Source: an uncultured Clostridia bacterium
GTDB lineage: Bacteria > Bacillota > Clostridia > TANB77 > CAG-508
Length of the DNA: 64,000 nt
Assembly: GCA_934120135.1 (NCBI GenBank)
Contig: CAKOTK010000001.1
Coordinates: forward strand, 124,001 to 188,000
Direction: 5' to 3'
Made by a program: the position numbers and the translations under genes
Shown here: positions 1 to 8,230 of the stretch, in pieces
How positions within the stretch are numbered: position 1 is the stretch's first letter
How the letters are laid out: each line of letters begins with the position of its first letter
The notes under the pieces: generated by a model
Told to the model about the DNA's origin: nothing
Databases searched by the model: none
What the model saw: the letters and a program-made list of their open reading frames with translations, nothing else

Positions 1-2326
1 ATGGTTCTATTTTTATTCCAGTTGCCGATTGTACTACTGTTACTAGACAACCTTTTGATGCACCACCATCTTCTGAGCTTGCTGTTATTGTCGCTATTCC
101 ACCTTTTATGGCTGTAATCTTGCCATTATTGTCTACTTTTACTATTGACTCGTCACTACTACTCCAATTTATTTTTTTGTTTGTCGCATTAGATGGCGTT
201 ATGCTAGCTTCTATTTGTTCGTTCTCTCCTGGTTTTATTATTATTTCAGGTGGACTTAATTTAATTTCCGTTACTTTTTCTTCTACAACAGTTATCTGGT
301 ATTTTCCATCATTATATCCTTCATATTTAGCTGTTATAGTTGCTGTTCCTTCTTTTATAGCCCTAACACTACCATTTTCGTCTACTTGTACTATATCTGG
401 TCTATCACTAGACCAAGTTGCACTAACGTATCCTAACACTATCTTTGCTCTTAATGGTTGTGTATCTACCTTTTTCATCTCATGTGTTGTGCCTTCAATA
501 ATTACACTATTTTCATCTGTTATTTCATCTGTATATTCTTCTTGTACTTGATTCATTAAGTTCATATTAGCTTGATATAGGTCATTTCTTTCACGTGCTA
601 ATGCTTTTATATATAGTTCTCTAACTTTTTTAAATCTTTCATTTCCTGTATCAAATTTTTGCTCTTCTTCGCCTGTATCTATATTTTTTTCAGTAATTTT
701 ACCTTTTAAAATTTGATCTGTTGTGTATACATCAGTGGAATTTACTATACAATTATAACATGATGTTATTTTTTCATTATTTATATTTTGTGGATAAAAA
801 TATCTATAATCACCTTCTGCTATTCTTACTGTTTGTCTCAAAAAACTCAAGTTAGAGTATGCTGTAACTATATCATCTGTATTAGTTTCATCTAATAAAT
901 GTTTACATCCAACTAAATGGTACTCTCTTTCTTTTGATGTAAGATTTTGTGTTATAATATAAATATTTTCCTTTTTTATAGTTTCCTCATTACTATTATT
1001 AGTTAGTACACAATAATTATTATAGTATTTATATCCAATTGGTAAACCTTGTAAAAATGAAATTACTGATACATTATTAGTTATTTTCTCCCAATCAGTT
1101 TCTTTTAATTCTGGTAAACTAAAATCATAGGTATTAGTTGAATACATCTTATAATTTGCAATTGCAGCAACTAAATTTGATTCTATTGAATTTTTTATTA
1201 CTTGCATTCTATTTTCATTAAATGTAGAACCTGACATCAAAGGATCATTGTTTACACTTGTTACAAAAATGTCTTCTCCTTCTGTATCTACTTCAAATTC
1301 GACTTTTTCCCCTTTTTCGTCAATGGCATTAGCTTGTGTTATATCTTTAGTTAATTTTGCTACATCTTCACTAAATTTTTTAGCATCATAATAATATTCA
1401 AATGCACTCGTACTATATAATCTCTTTCCAGATGTTCTTTTCTTTAGATAAGTATTCAATTCTGTATTTGAGTTTGAAGAACCAATTATATATTGTTTAG
1501 CATAATTTTGATATGTAAAATAACAATTGCCATCATTTCCGTCTTTGTCTTTAGCTTTGTCATAATATATCTTTTGTCCATTATATGTAAGGTAGTCATA
1601 ATCACCTTGTTCTCCATTTGCAAATAGTAAATGTTCTGTTAGCAATTCTGGACCTATTGTAACTGTGTCTCCATCATTATGCTTTCCATGTATATCATAT
1701 GTCAACCTCCAATTCATTGGGTTAGAGTCAATTTCTTCATATACAAGTGGTTTTACACTATCTGGATTTATTAAATATCCTGATAATGTTCTATAAGTTC
1801 TATTAAATGTACCATAAATAGTAATTGCATTATCTAATGTATAGTTTACTACAAACTCTGTTGCTTCACCTTTTCTGTATCTACATGTATAATATATATA
1901 TGGCCTTAATCCATAATTGGCATTTGTCTCATTAGGATCAGTATAAATTTTACCAGCTTTTTCTGGATACATATTATCATATTTAGTATAAATATAGTAT
2001 CCGTCATATAATGTATATACTAATGATGGTACAAATAGTTGTAATTCTTCTTTTGTCATATATTCATTATTAGATAAAGAATTATAAAAAGTACTTATAG
2101 ATGCTTCAATGTCTCTAATTTTAGAATCACTAATAGTAGAATAACGATTATTTACTGTATTTATTTGAAATGCTTTAATAGCATCATATGTTGCTTCTGT
2201 TAATTTTGTATCATATTTAGTTTGTAATGTTATTGTATCTATTTGTGTGCCAATATATGATGACATTACCATTGCTATTGGCAGAATTATAATAACAAAA
2301 ACTACAGCAATGTATTGAATTTTCAT
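1..2326 (-). CDS. Large surface protein with Big_2 domains, Tad-like locus (3' end outside window)
   Basis: The frame is open from an ATG at 2326 to the left edge (775 codons, incomplete). Residues about 5-24 form one hydrophobic segment after MKIQ, so the rest is probably extracytoplasmic. A long tyrosine- and asparagine-rich region follows, with a GCKHL motif near residue 473 and a CYNC motif near 523 that could form a disulfide or bind a metal. From about residue 600 there are bacterial Ig-like group 2 (Big_2) repeats with the usual pattern of a V-x-ID strand, a WSS-x3-S segment and a G-x-A-T-I-T-A ending; a third begins at the edge. It is the last visible gene of the Tad-like operon, after six small pilin-like genes, so it may be an adhesin or tip component. 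That role is inferred. The domain call is solid; the N-terminal half is unknown to me. Confidence 0.8.
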   Translation of the reverse strand, partial: MKIQYIAVVFVIIILPIAMVMSSYIGTQIDTITLQTKYDTKLTEATYDAIKAFQINTVNNRYSTISDSKIRDIEASISTFYNSLSNNEYMTKEELQLFVPSLVYTLYDGYYIYTKYDNMYPEKAGKIYTDPNETNANYGLRPYIYYTCRYRKGEATEFVVNYTLDNAITIYGTFNRTYRTLSGYLINPDSVKPLVYEEIDSNPMNWRLTYDIHGKHNDGDTVTIGPELLTEHLLFANGEQGDYDYLTYNGQKIYYDKAKDKDGNDGNCYFTYQNYAKQYIIGSSNSNTELNTYLKKRTSGKRLYSTSAFEYYYDAKKFSEDVAKLTKDITQANAIDEKGEKVEFEVDTEGEDIFVTSVNNDPLMSGSTFNENRMQVIKNSIESNLVAAIANYKMYSTNTYDFSLPELKETDWEKITNNVSVISFLQGLPIGYKYYNNYCVLTNNSNEETIKKENIYIITQNLTSKEREYHLVGCKHLLDETNTDDIVTAYSNLSFLRQTVRIAEGDYRYFYPQNINNEKITSCYNCIVNSTDVYTTDQILKGKITEKNIDTGEEEQKFDTGNERFKKVRELYIKALARERNDLYQANMNLMNQVQEEYTDEITDENSVIIEGTTHEMKKVDTQPLRAKIVLGYVSATWSSDRPDIVQVDENGSVRAIKEGTATITAKYEGYNDGKYQITVVEEKVTEIKLSPPEIIIKPGENEQIEASITPSNATNKKINWSSSDESIVKVDNNGKITAIKGGIATITASSEDGGASKGCLVTVVQSATGIKIEP

Positions 2327-2412
2327 ACTTTTCTCCTGTTTTAATAAGATAAGTGGCTTCGCCACATGTGCATTTTGCTTTTCAAATATGCACAATCAAG
2401 GTAACTTAGCCT

Positions 2413-2482
2413 TGTTGTATAGGAATTTTTTCTATACAAATATATAGGGAGTAGATTTTTCTACTCCCTATATATTTGTATA
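2413..2482. promoter_or_regulatory. Cluster of hairpins with a perfect 23-bp stem
   Basis: Between two genes of the Tad-like operon lie perfect inverted arms at 2433-2455 and 2460-2482 with a TTTT loop, overlapping a second hairpin (arms near 2415-2422 and 2432-2439). Smaller hairpins occur at about 2352-2364 and 2364-2391. No long T-run follows on the minus strand, so this is not a plain terminator. It could be an RNase processing site, an mRNA stabiliser or a partial terminator that sets the level of the downstream Big_2 gene. Confidence 0.55.
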
Positions 2483-2516
2483 ATAGGGACTTTTTCAAAA
2501 TCCCAAAATATTAACT

Positions 2517-3041
2517 TTAGTTACTTCCGTTTACTGTTACAACTCCTCCATGTTTTGCAGCAATTTGATATGAGTCATTTCCAGTAATTTGATAGAAAAA
2601 GTTTCTTAATAATTGAGCTATAGTTTGGTTAGTATTTTTTACTGTTACTGAAACCATATCTCCTTCTTTTAATTTCATTTTTCCATTTTTGTTCAATTCT
2701 TCTTCTATCTGGCTAGTGTACTTATTGTAATATATATTTTCACCTATTTTTGTCATCTCAGCTTGTGTTACTTTTACTCCAGGATTCTCATCTAATTGTT
2801 GTATTTGCATTTCAACTTCAAATGAATTTCCTGTAGCTGTAATGGTTTGTATATATTTCTCATAATCCTCTAAAGTAATTTTTCCTGTTGTTCTAATTTT
2901 ATCTACAAATTCATTTGTGGCAGTTGCTACTGCTAATTGTGAAATGTCGTCTGTTCTTTCAGATAATGACATAAGTGGAAAAACAAACATTAAAATTGCT
3001 GCTAAAAATATTGCAATAATTGTAATTAAACTATCTCCCAT
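2517..3041 (-). CDS. Small membrane-anchored protein of the Tad-like locus
   Basis: This 174-residue protein has one N-terminal membrane segment (about residues 5-25) starting MGDSLITIIA, then a polar domain. It differs from its upstream neighbours, which begin MEN-[A/S]-[S/T]. The body has a helical stretch (FVDKIRTTGKITLEDYEKYI) and a C-terminal part with a TVKNTNQT segment and a GG pair near the end. It lies 12 bp downstream of the 3758-3054 gene and so is probably co-transcribed. Position and topology suggest a minor pilin-like or pseudopilin-like subunit, but I recognise no named family. Confidence 0.6.
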   Translation of the reverse strand: MGDSLITIIAIFLAAILMFVFPLMSLSERTDDISQLAVATATNEFVDKIRTTGKITLEDYEKYIQTITATGNSFEVEMQIQQLDENPGVKVTQAEMTKIGENIYYNKYTSQIEEELNKNGKMKLKEGDMVSVTVKNTNQTIAQLLRNFFYQITGNDSYQIAAKHGGVVTVNGSN

Positions 3042-3053
3042 AATTAATACTCC

Positions 3054-3758
3054 TTATTCTTGTAATTGGTAAATAATTACTCTTTTTTTTCTGTTCTTTA
3101 ATAATAAGCTTACATTACTATTATCTTCTTCTTCAGTAGTAAGATTATATTTATATTCTCCTAAAGTTTCTTTAAATTTACTTTTCTTATATGTATCTAT
3201 AAAGTTTGAATATTTATATGCTCTTCTTTTTCCTGAGGAATCTATAGCTCCACTTTTATATTTAAAAGTTCCTCCATATAGGAAAGCATCTAAATTTTCC
3301 TTATAATCACTCAAACTTCCTGTCCAAGGTTCATGTCTAATAGTTTCTTCATCAACATCAAAAGCACATACTGACTTTTGATCATAGGTTGCATATTGAC
3401 TTTCATCAGTTGTATAGTATTTTCCTATAGTCCCAATCCCTGTTGTACTCCATAAAGCTCTGTTTGTTTGAGATTCATATAGCTCTAATGGTGCTCCATT
3501 TTTATTTAAGAACAGAACAGTATAATTTTCCTTATAATATTTATAAAGGGTAGGAATAATTGTTTCCAACCCTACAATTCTAGTTTGTTCTTCATTTTCA
3601 GCCGGTTTATATTCATAATATTTAGTAATATCACTACTTGAAACAACCAACTTAGAAACTTGATTTAATTGAGAAAACATCATAACAGCTATTGTTAATG
3701 CCATTACAAATACAATTACTGCAAAAGCCATTTTTAAAGCATCTGTTGAATTCTCCAT
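3054..3758 (-). CDS. Pilin-like membrane protein of the Tad-like locus (MENSTDAL type)
   Basis: This 234-residue protein starts MENSTDALKMAF and continues into one long hydrophobic helix (about residues 7-30), followed by a Lys/Tyr-rich exterior domain. The N-terminus matches the paralogous starts of the genes at 3794, 4842 and 5436: Glu at position 2, Leu at position 8 and an apolar helix without a leader peptide. The exterior part has one Cys near residue 131 and ends in a basic stretch (KNRKKRVIIYQLQE). It probably inserts in the membrane as a pilin-like subunit. The function is inferred from operon position and N-terminal similarity. Confidence 0.65.
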   Translation of the reverse strand: MENSTDALKMAFAVIVFVMALTIAVMMFSQLNQVSKLVVSSSDITKYYEYKPAENEEQTRIVGLETIIPTLYKYYKENYTVLFLNKNGAPLELYESQTNRALWSTTGIGTIGKYYTTDESQYATYDQKSVCAFDVDEETIRHEPWTGSLSDYKENLDAFLYGGTFKYKSGAIDSSGKRRAYKYSNFIDTYKKSKFKETLGEYKYNLTTEEEDNSNVSLLLKNRKKRVIIYQLQE

Positions 3759-3793
3759 AATCTCTCATTCCTATCATATAAAATTATATCCTA

Positions 3794-4255
3794 CTAAGGA
3801 GTTGTTGTTGTTGTTGTATTATTTGCATCTTCTATTTTTATAGTACAAATTTTTCCTGATTTAGCTGGTGTTAATGTAACATTATACATTTTTCCTACTT
3901 TTATAGCATCTCTTACTTCTTTTACATTGTCATATGTTATTGGTTTATCTAATGTATTCACATTTTGTTCTACTCCTTTATCGCCATATTTCATACCAAT
4001 TTGTAATGAAGTATCATTTTGGTTTGCATTGTTATGGCTTCTAACAGCGTCACATAATGCTCTTACTGCTGAACCTGTTTGTGTTCCCTCATAGTTTGCA
4101 AAAGCTGAGTTATATGATTGTACTTCTTGTGAATTAATATTTATGCCTTCCATAGCTCCTGCTGCCTTTTGGTATATAAACATACCTAAACCTATAATTA
4201 AAATTGATAATAAAATTGCACCTGCTATAATTAATGCTTTTGATGCGTTTTCCAT
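3794..4255 (-). CDS. Pilin-like membrane protein (MENASKALIIAG paralog A)
   Basis: This 153-residue protein begins MENASKALIIAGAILLSILI, nearly the same as the 5436-6089 product. The membrane helix spans about residues 6-29. The exterior domain includes QEVQSYNSAFANYEG and VRALCDAVRSHN, a pattern (FN-x-F-x-x-Y-x-G, then a short helix before NN) that recurs in the 164-residue paralog at 4842. The C-terminus is a Thr run. The ATG has a clear AGGAGG-type site just upstream. It probably encodes the major or a minor subunit of the assembled fibre. There is no Gly/Glu prepilin cleavage site ahead of the helix. Confidence 0.65.
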   Translation of the reverse strand: MENASKALIIAGAILLSILIIGLGMFIYQKAAGAMEGININSQEVQSYNSAFANYEGTQTGSAVRALCDAVRSHNNANQNDTSLQIGMKYGDKGVEQNVNTLDKPITYDNVKEVRDAIKVGKMYNVTLTPAKSGKICTIKIEDANNTTTTTTP

Positions 4256-4322
4256 AAAAAATTCCTCCTTTTTTTACTTTAGTATATTAAATTTTTTAGA
4301 CTTTCATCTAAATATTAAAATC

Positions 4323-4760
4323 TTAATTGTTTACTTGCTCAAAATACATACTTTGAACATTTTTCGTTTGTTTATGATATTGAATATCATTACATTTAAA
4401 AGTTGCTGTTGCAAAAAACTTTATAAAGTTTTCTGTTTGTTTTTCTGCAATATTCTCCATTTTTATTATTTTATCATTTTCTATGAATTTTACAGTTATT
4501 TGAATAGAATTTGTATTATTATTTATATAATAAATTGTATTTTCTTGTTTTTCTACATTGTTTTTTTCATTGTAATCTATAGCTTTATTTATTAGGCTAA
4601 TTAAATCTGTCCCTAGTATTTCTTTATTACAATATTCTTCATATTGTTGATTATGTTTTATTGCAATGTTTTCTAGTTTTTGTGCATTATGTATGTATAA
4701 GCTAGTTACAATAACAATAATAAATAATATAGTTAAAATAACAAAAATCGACTTTTTCAT
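4323..4760 (-). CDS. Small membrane protein of the Tad-like locus, divergent pilin-like
   Basis: This 145-residue protein has a Lys-rich start (MKKSIFVILTILFIIVIVTS) and one membrane segment at about residues 4-24. The exterior part resembles its neighbours in layout: a Tyr/Asn-rich stretch, then a helix before NEKNNVEKQ (compare HNNANQND in the 3794 gene and QQNNTQ in the 4842 gene), then alternating strands ending in YFEQVNN. It lacks the MEN start. The reading is therefore a related but diverged subunit. Its function is not recognised beyond this. Confidence 0.55.
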   Translation of the reverse strand: MKKSIFVILTILFIIVIVTSLYIHNAQKLENIAIKHNQQYEEYCNKEILGTDLISLINKAIDYNEKNNVEKQENTIYYINNNTNSIQITVKFIENDKIIKMENIAEKQTENFIKFFATATFKCNDIQYHKQTKNVQSMYFEQVNN

Positions 4761-4841
4761 TCAATTCTTCCTTTATTATAACATTAAGTATAAAAATATG
4801 TAAATAGTTTTTTCATATTTTTTTATAGAAATTTATGGAAT

Positions 4842-5336
4842 TTATATCTCTTCAAATTGTATATAATTAACTCGGTTTGTCACATTATTTGTAAGTATAG
4901 AACTACATTTATAATTTTTGCTTGCATTGTCTTTTAAAAAGTTAATTTTTTCTGTTTCTTCCCATTTTTCTATATTTTTACTAACCTTTTTTATATCTAC
5001 CTGAATATAACGTGTTTGATCACTCGCTTGTTCTTCATCAGTAATCTGAAATTGCGTATTATTTTGTTGTGCTAAATTTGCTATACTAATAATATCATGT
5101 GCAGTGCATTGTATTGGCTTTGTAATTGTTTTTTCTTTTTCATCACTATATGTAATATTTCCATAATATTTAAAAAATTGGCTATTGAATTGTGTTATTT
5201 GATTTTTCTTCATTGTTTCATATGCATTAGCGCTATACTGTCCAAATATAGAAAATAAGTATATTCCTAATGATAATATTAGAACTCCTAATAGCACTCC
5301 TGCTGCCATTATAAGAGCTTTTGTTGCATTTTCCAT
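4842..5336 (-). CDS. Pilin-like membrane protein (MENATKAL paralog B)
   Basis: This 164-residue protein begins MENATKALIMAAGVLLGVLI with one membrane helix (about 6-30). The exterior domain shares with the 3794-4255 product a FNSQFFKYYG segment, a helix ending IANLAQQNN and a final beta-rich part. It lies within the run of small membrane proteins downstream of the tadB-tadC fusion, in the same orientation. It is probably a fibre subunit. The repeated N-terminus across four genes points to gene duplication inside the operon. Confidence 0.65.
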   Translation of the reverse strand: MENATKALIMAAGVLLGVLILSLGIYLFSIFGQYSANAYETMKKNQITQFNSQFFKYYGNITYSDEKEKTITKPIQCTAHDIISIANLAQQNNTQFQITDEEQASDQTRYIQVDIKKVSKNIEKWEETEKINFLKDNASKNYKCSSILTNNVTNRVNYIQFEEI

Positions 5337-5377
5337 ATTTAGCCCCTTTCTATAATTTTTTAGATAGTTTTATTTTT

Positions 5378-5403
5378 ATGGAGTACACTGTGCCCCGCTA
5401 CAA
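5378..5403. repeat. Palindromic repeat, diverged copy (consensus GGAGCACACTGTGCTCCGCTA)
   Basis: This intergenic copy reads ATGGAGTACACTGTGCCCCGCTAC, two base changes away from three copies around the RhuM gene at 52309, 53456 and 53505. The core GGAGCACA/TGTGCTCC is self-complementary with one central base. It sits in a short gap between two pilin-like genes and looks like a small REP-type dispersed element. Confidence 0.6.
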
Positions 5404-5435
5404 TTTTTCATAGTCCAGTTAACACTATCATAATT

Positions 5436-6089
5436 TTATAAACCAATTTCTTTATATATCATACTCACTACTCTTCCTGTGCCATTGTCATATTTTACTT
5501 CTGGTGTACCGAATTTTTTATTTTTAAATGTTTGCATTTCAGAGTTTACACTTTGATATGCTGCAATTTCGGCCTCTATTTCTTGTAGAGTATGATTTTC
5601 TCTATTTGCCGTATTATATCTAGATATCAAATTTTCAAGTACCTCTGTTTTCATTCCTGCTAATTTATCTAAAGTTTGTCCACAAATTATTTTTCGTTTT
5701 AATTCTTTTGTTTTGTTCTCTACATTTTTAAAAGCTTTTGTTAACTCTGTGTAATCAGAATATTCAGTTTTTTTTAGATCACCAGCACCAATAATTGATT
5801 TTATACTTATTTTCAGTGTAATTGGTTCATAGCCTTTAAGTTCTGACTGTTTTTTATTATAATCTTCTATTAAATTAGCTAAAGATAATATTTCACTTCC
5901 ATATAAACCAGATCTATTGAAACTTTCAATTTGTTTATTGTATTGTGCTAAGATTTTTTCTTCTTCTGAACTTGCTTCTACTTGTTTTAAACTACTTATT
6001 TGGCTAAATGTATATACTAATGCTGTTATAATTAAAACAGCAAGTAACACTGAACCAGCTATAATTAAAGCTTTTGATGCATTTTCCAT
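5436..6089 (-). CDS. Pilin-like membrane protein (MENASKALIIAG paralog C)
   Basis: This 217-residue protein begins MENASKALIIAGSVLLAVLI and has one membrane helix at about residues 6-29. The exterior region is mostly helical and charged, with two coiled-coil-like parts (about 35-60 and 110-180) and a short beta ending. It is the first small gene after the tadB-tadC fusion (22 bp gap) and so probably belongs to the same transcript. The shared leaderless N-terminus with paralogs A and B supports a pilin-like role; the identity of the major subunit cannot be read from sequence. Confidence 0.65.
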   Translation of the reverse strand: MENASKALIIAGSVLLAVLIITALVYTFSQISSLKQVEASSEEEKILAQYNKQIESFNRSGLYGSEILSLANLIEDYNKKQSELKGYEPITLKISIKSIIGAGDLKKTEYSDYTELTKAFKNVENKTKELKRKIICGQTLDKLAGMKTEVLENLISRYNTANRENHTLQEIEAEIAAYQSVNSEMQTFKNKKFGTPEVKYDNGTGRVVSMIYKEIGL

Positions 6090-6111
6090 TTATTTCTACT
6101 CCTTCTGTATT

Positions 6112-8202
6112 TTATTTTTGCATAGTAGTCATACTATCAAAAGTCTCAGTCATACTTGTTAATCCTATGAATACTAATGGTACAATTAAATATCCTACAA
6201 ATAATATAACCATTGGTGCAAAGCCTATAGCTTTTCCTATTTTTCCTTTTTTTGCAATTAGTCTTTCATTTGACTCTTTACGTTTTTCTTGGTAATAATC
6301 TCTTTCTGTATCTAGTTCGTCAAAAGCATCTGCAATTGGTATTTTTTCTACTGCAGCTTGAAGACTTTCTACAATTCTAATTAGAGGTTGATATGTAACA
6401 TCTTCTTTCAATTGTTCTAAGGCTTCCCAAGCACCACTTTCGTAGTTGTTAACACACTTACTAATTGGTTCTTTAAAGATATTTGCATATCTTTCTAGCC
6501 ATTCTAATATTATTTCAACATTTACTCTTTCAATTTTCATTAGCATTAGAATAATTGTGTTGAACTGCATTACCTCATCTTCCATTTCCATTTCTCTCAT
6601 TTTAGCTTGGAATTTTAACAACCATATTGGTGAATTATATGCGATTATGCCCAAAACCATTGCTATTAAAAATTCAAACCACTGCATTTTTTCGGTATTT
6701 ACAGTTTCTATTTTTCCAAGTATTCTTTTGGCAGCTGTTTCAATTTCAGCATCTTTACTGCTCAAGTAGTCTTTATTTATTTTTCCACTCTTCATTGCTT
6801 TTTCAACATCTGCTTGGGTTATTTTTGAGTTTCCTTTAAGTTTTCTAATATACTGGTTGTCTGATTCTGTTAGTTCCATTGCTGTTTTCTTGTCTTTATC
6901 ACTCATCTCTCCTAAAACATTAAATGTTACAGTTGGATCTGTGTATACATTATTTATAGTTATTTGGTGTAGTTGTCCAATCAAAAATACTGATACTATA
7001 AATATCGCAATACATAGTGCAATACGGTTTATATAAATCCATTCTATCTTGTCTTTTGATGCTGCATCTTTCATGTTTTTGATTAATGTTCTATATTCTT
7101 TTGTTCCTTTATTTGGAATAAATAAATCTATAATGTTCTTTACTACAGGAATTCTATATATTTTTTCTTGCCATGGATTCTTTGTGTTTTTTGTATTCAT
7201 ATTAGTTGATCCATTATCTTTTAATTTTCTAGTTAATATGTAACATACAAATGTAACAATTAAAAGTAATATTTGTACTAACATTCCATTTTTTCCATTG
7301 TAGAATGCTTCTGTAAAGGTAAATTGTGATGAAGCCCAATTTTTTATTGGTTCAATAAATAGCATTGGTACTATTGATATTACTGCTAAGCTTTGGAAGG
7401 TATAGTCTAACTTATCTCTTTTTAAAATTTCTAGTTGCATTTCTTGAGTAATATTGTTTAAGTTTTTTAAATATAAAGATGAATTATCTATTTTACGATC
7501 TCCAAATTCCTTAGTTAAATATGAAATTCCAGCAAATTCTTTTAAATAGCTATTTGGAGCTATATCATAGTACTTTTCTAGTTCTGATTCAGGGTCATTT
7601 GAAATAAGAACTTCATATATTTTTTCTGCTTGTCTTGACATTTCTGGCTTATCATCATCTTGTGCTACTTGGTATATTGCTTCTTCAACCATATTAAATT
7701 CATGATAAGCATGTCTTATTTCTGAAAAGAACTCTATTTGTTCTTTTAACAATTTATTGTCTAGCTTGTCTACCATTCCATCCATAAATGTATCAATCAT
7801 AAATAATTCAAAAACAAGTAGCATTACCATTAATAATGTGTTGTTATGTGTAATAATAATAATCAAAATTGCTAATGGGATTACTATTAGTAGTGTATTA
7901 GTTAAAATTTTAGCTGCTTGTCTTCTTGTTAAATATTCATCCTCAACATTTATTATTGCTAGCCTTCTTCTTAATTTTAATAAATATCTTTTAAAAAAAG
8001 GTGTCTTAAGATAAAATGTGTATAATTTTTGGTATAATATTTCTAAAGAGAAACTTTTTTCTTTAGTTCCCTCTTGAAGTTTTCTAATTTGTGCTATTTC
8101 AGAATTTTGGCTTTTATTTTTTATAATAAAATATGCAATTATAATAAATACAAATAATGCTCCAACGCCCATCATTAGATATAATAGCATATCATCATTC
8201 AT
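6112..8202 (-). CDS. TadB-TadC-like fused inner-membrane platform protein (two T2SSF-type halves)
   Basis: This 696-residue polytopic protein has an N-terminal membrane segment (about 8-27), a cytoplasmic stretch, a membrane pair (about 95-135), a helical domain containing EFFSEIRHAYHEFNMVEEA typical of the GspF/TadB/TadC cytoplasmic fold, and a membrane pair near 260-320. The second half repeats the plan: membrane segments near 390 and 510, a helical domain with MQFNTIILMLMKIERVNVE, and a C-terminal membrane segment. TadB and TadC are usually separate proteins of about 300 residues, so this is a fusion. They form the membrane platform that works with the CpaF ATPase encoded just upstream. 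The start is set by a GAGGTGA site before 8202. Confidence 0.75.
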   Translation of the reverse strand: MNDDMLLYLMMGVGALFVFIIIAYFIIKNKSQNSEIAQIRKLQEGTKEKSFSLEILYQKLYTFYLKTPFFKRYLLKLRRRLAIINVEDEYLTRRQAAKILTNTLLIVIPLAILIIIITHNNTLLMVMLLVFELFMIDTFMDGMVDKLDNKLLKEQIEFFSEIRHAYHEFNMVEEAIYQVAQDDDKPEMSRQAEKIYEVLISNDPESELEKYYDIAPNSYLKEFAGISYLTKEFGDRKIDNSSLYLKNLNNITQEMQLEILKRDKLDYTFQSLAVISIVPMLFIEPIKNWASSQFTFTEAFYNGKNGMLVQILLLIVTFVCYILTRKLKDNGSTNMNTKNTKNPWQEKIYRIPVVKNIIDLFIPNKGTKEYRTLIKNMKDAASKDKIEWIYINRIALCIAIFIVSVFLIGQLHQITINNVYTDPTVTFNVLGEMSDKDKKTAMELTESDNQYIRKLKGNSKITQADVEKAMKSGKINKDYLSSKDAEIETAAKRILGKIETVNTEKMQWFEFLIAMVLGIIAYNSPIWLLKFQAKMREMEMEDEVMQFNTIILMLMKIERVNVEIILEWLERYANIFKEPISKCVNNYESGAWEALEQLKEDVTYQPLIRIVESLQAAVEKIPIADAFDELDTERDYYQEKRKESNERLIAKKGKIGKAIGFAPMVILFVGYLIVPLVFIGLTSMTETFDSMTTMQK

Positions 8203-8230
8203 ATCTTAAAATCACCTCACTCTCTTTTGT

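Noticed and set aside
108..551. Plus-strand frame at the left edge
   Set aside because: It is a shadow of the minus-strand Big_2 gene, whose frame is open over the whole region and has clear domains.
2327..2516. CRISPR-like array in the hairpin cluster
   Set aside because: Repeats are inverted, differ from each other and have no regular spacers. I saw no CRISPR array anywhere in the window.
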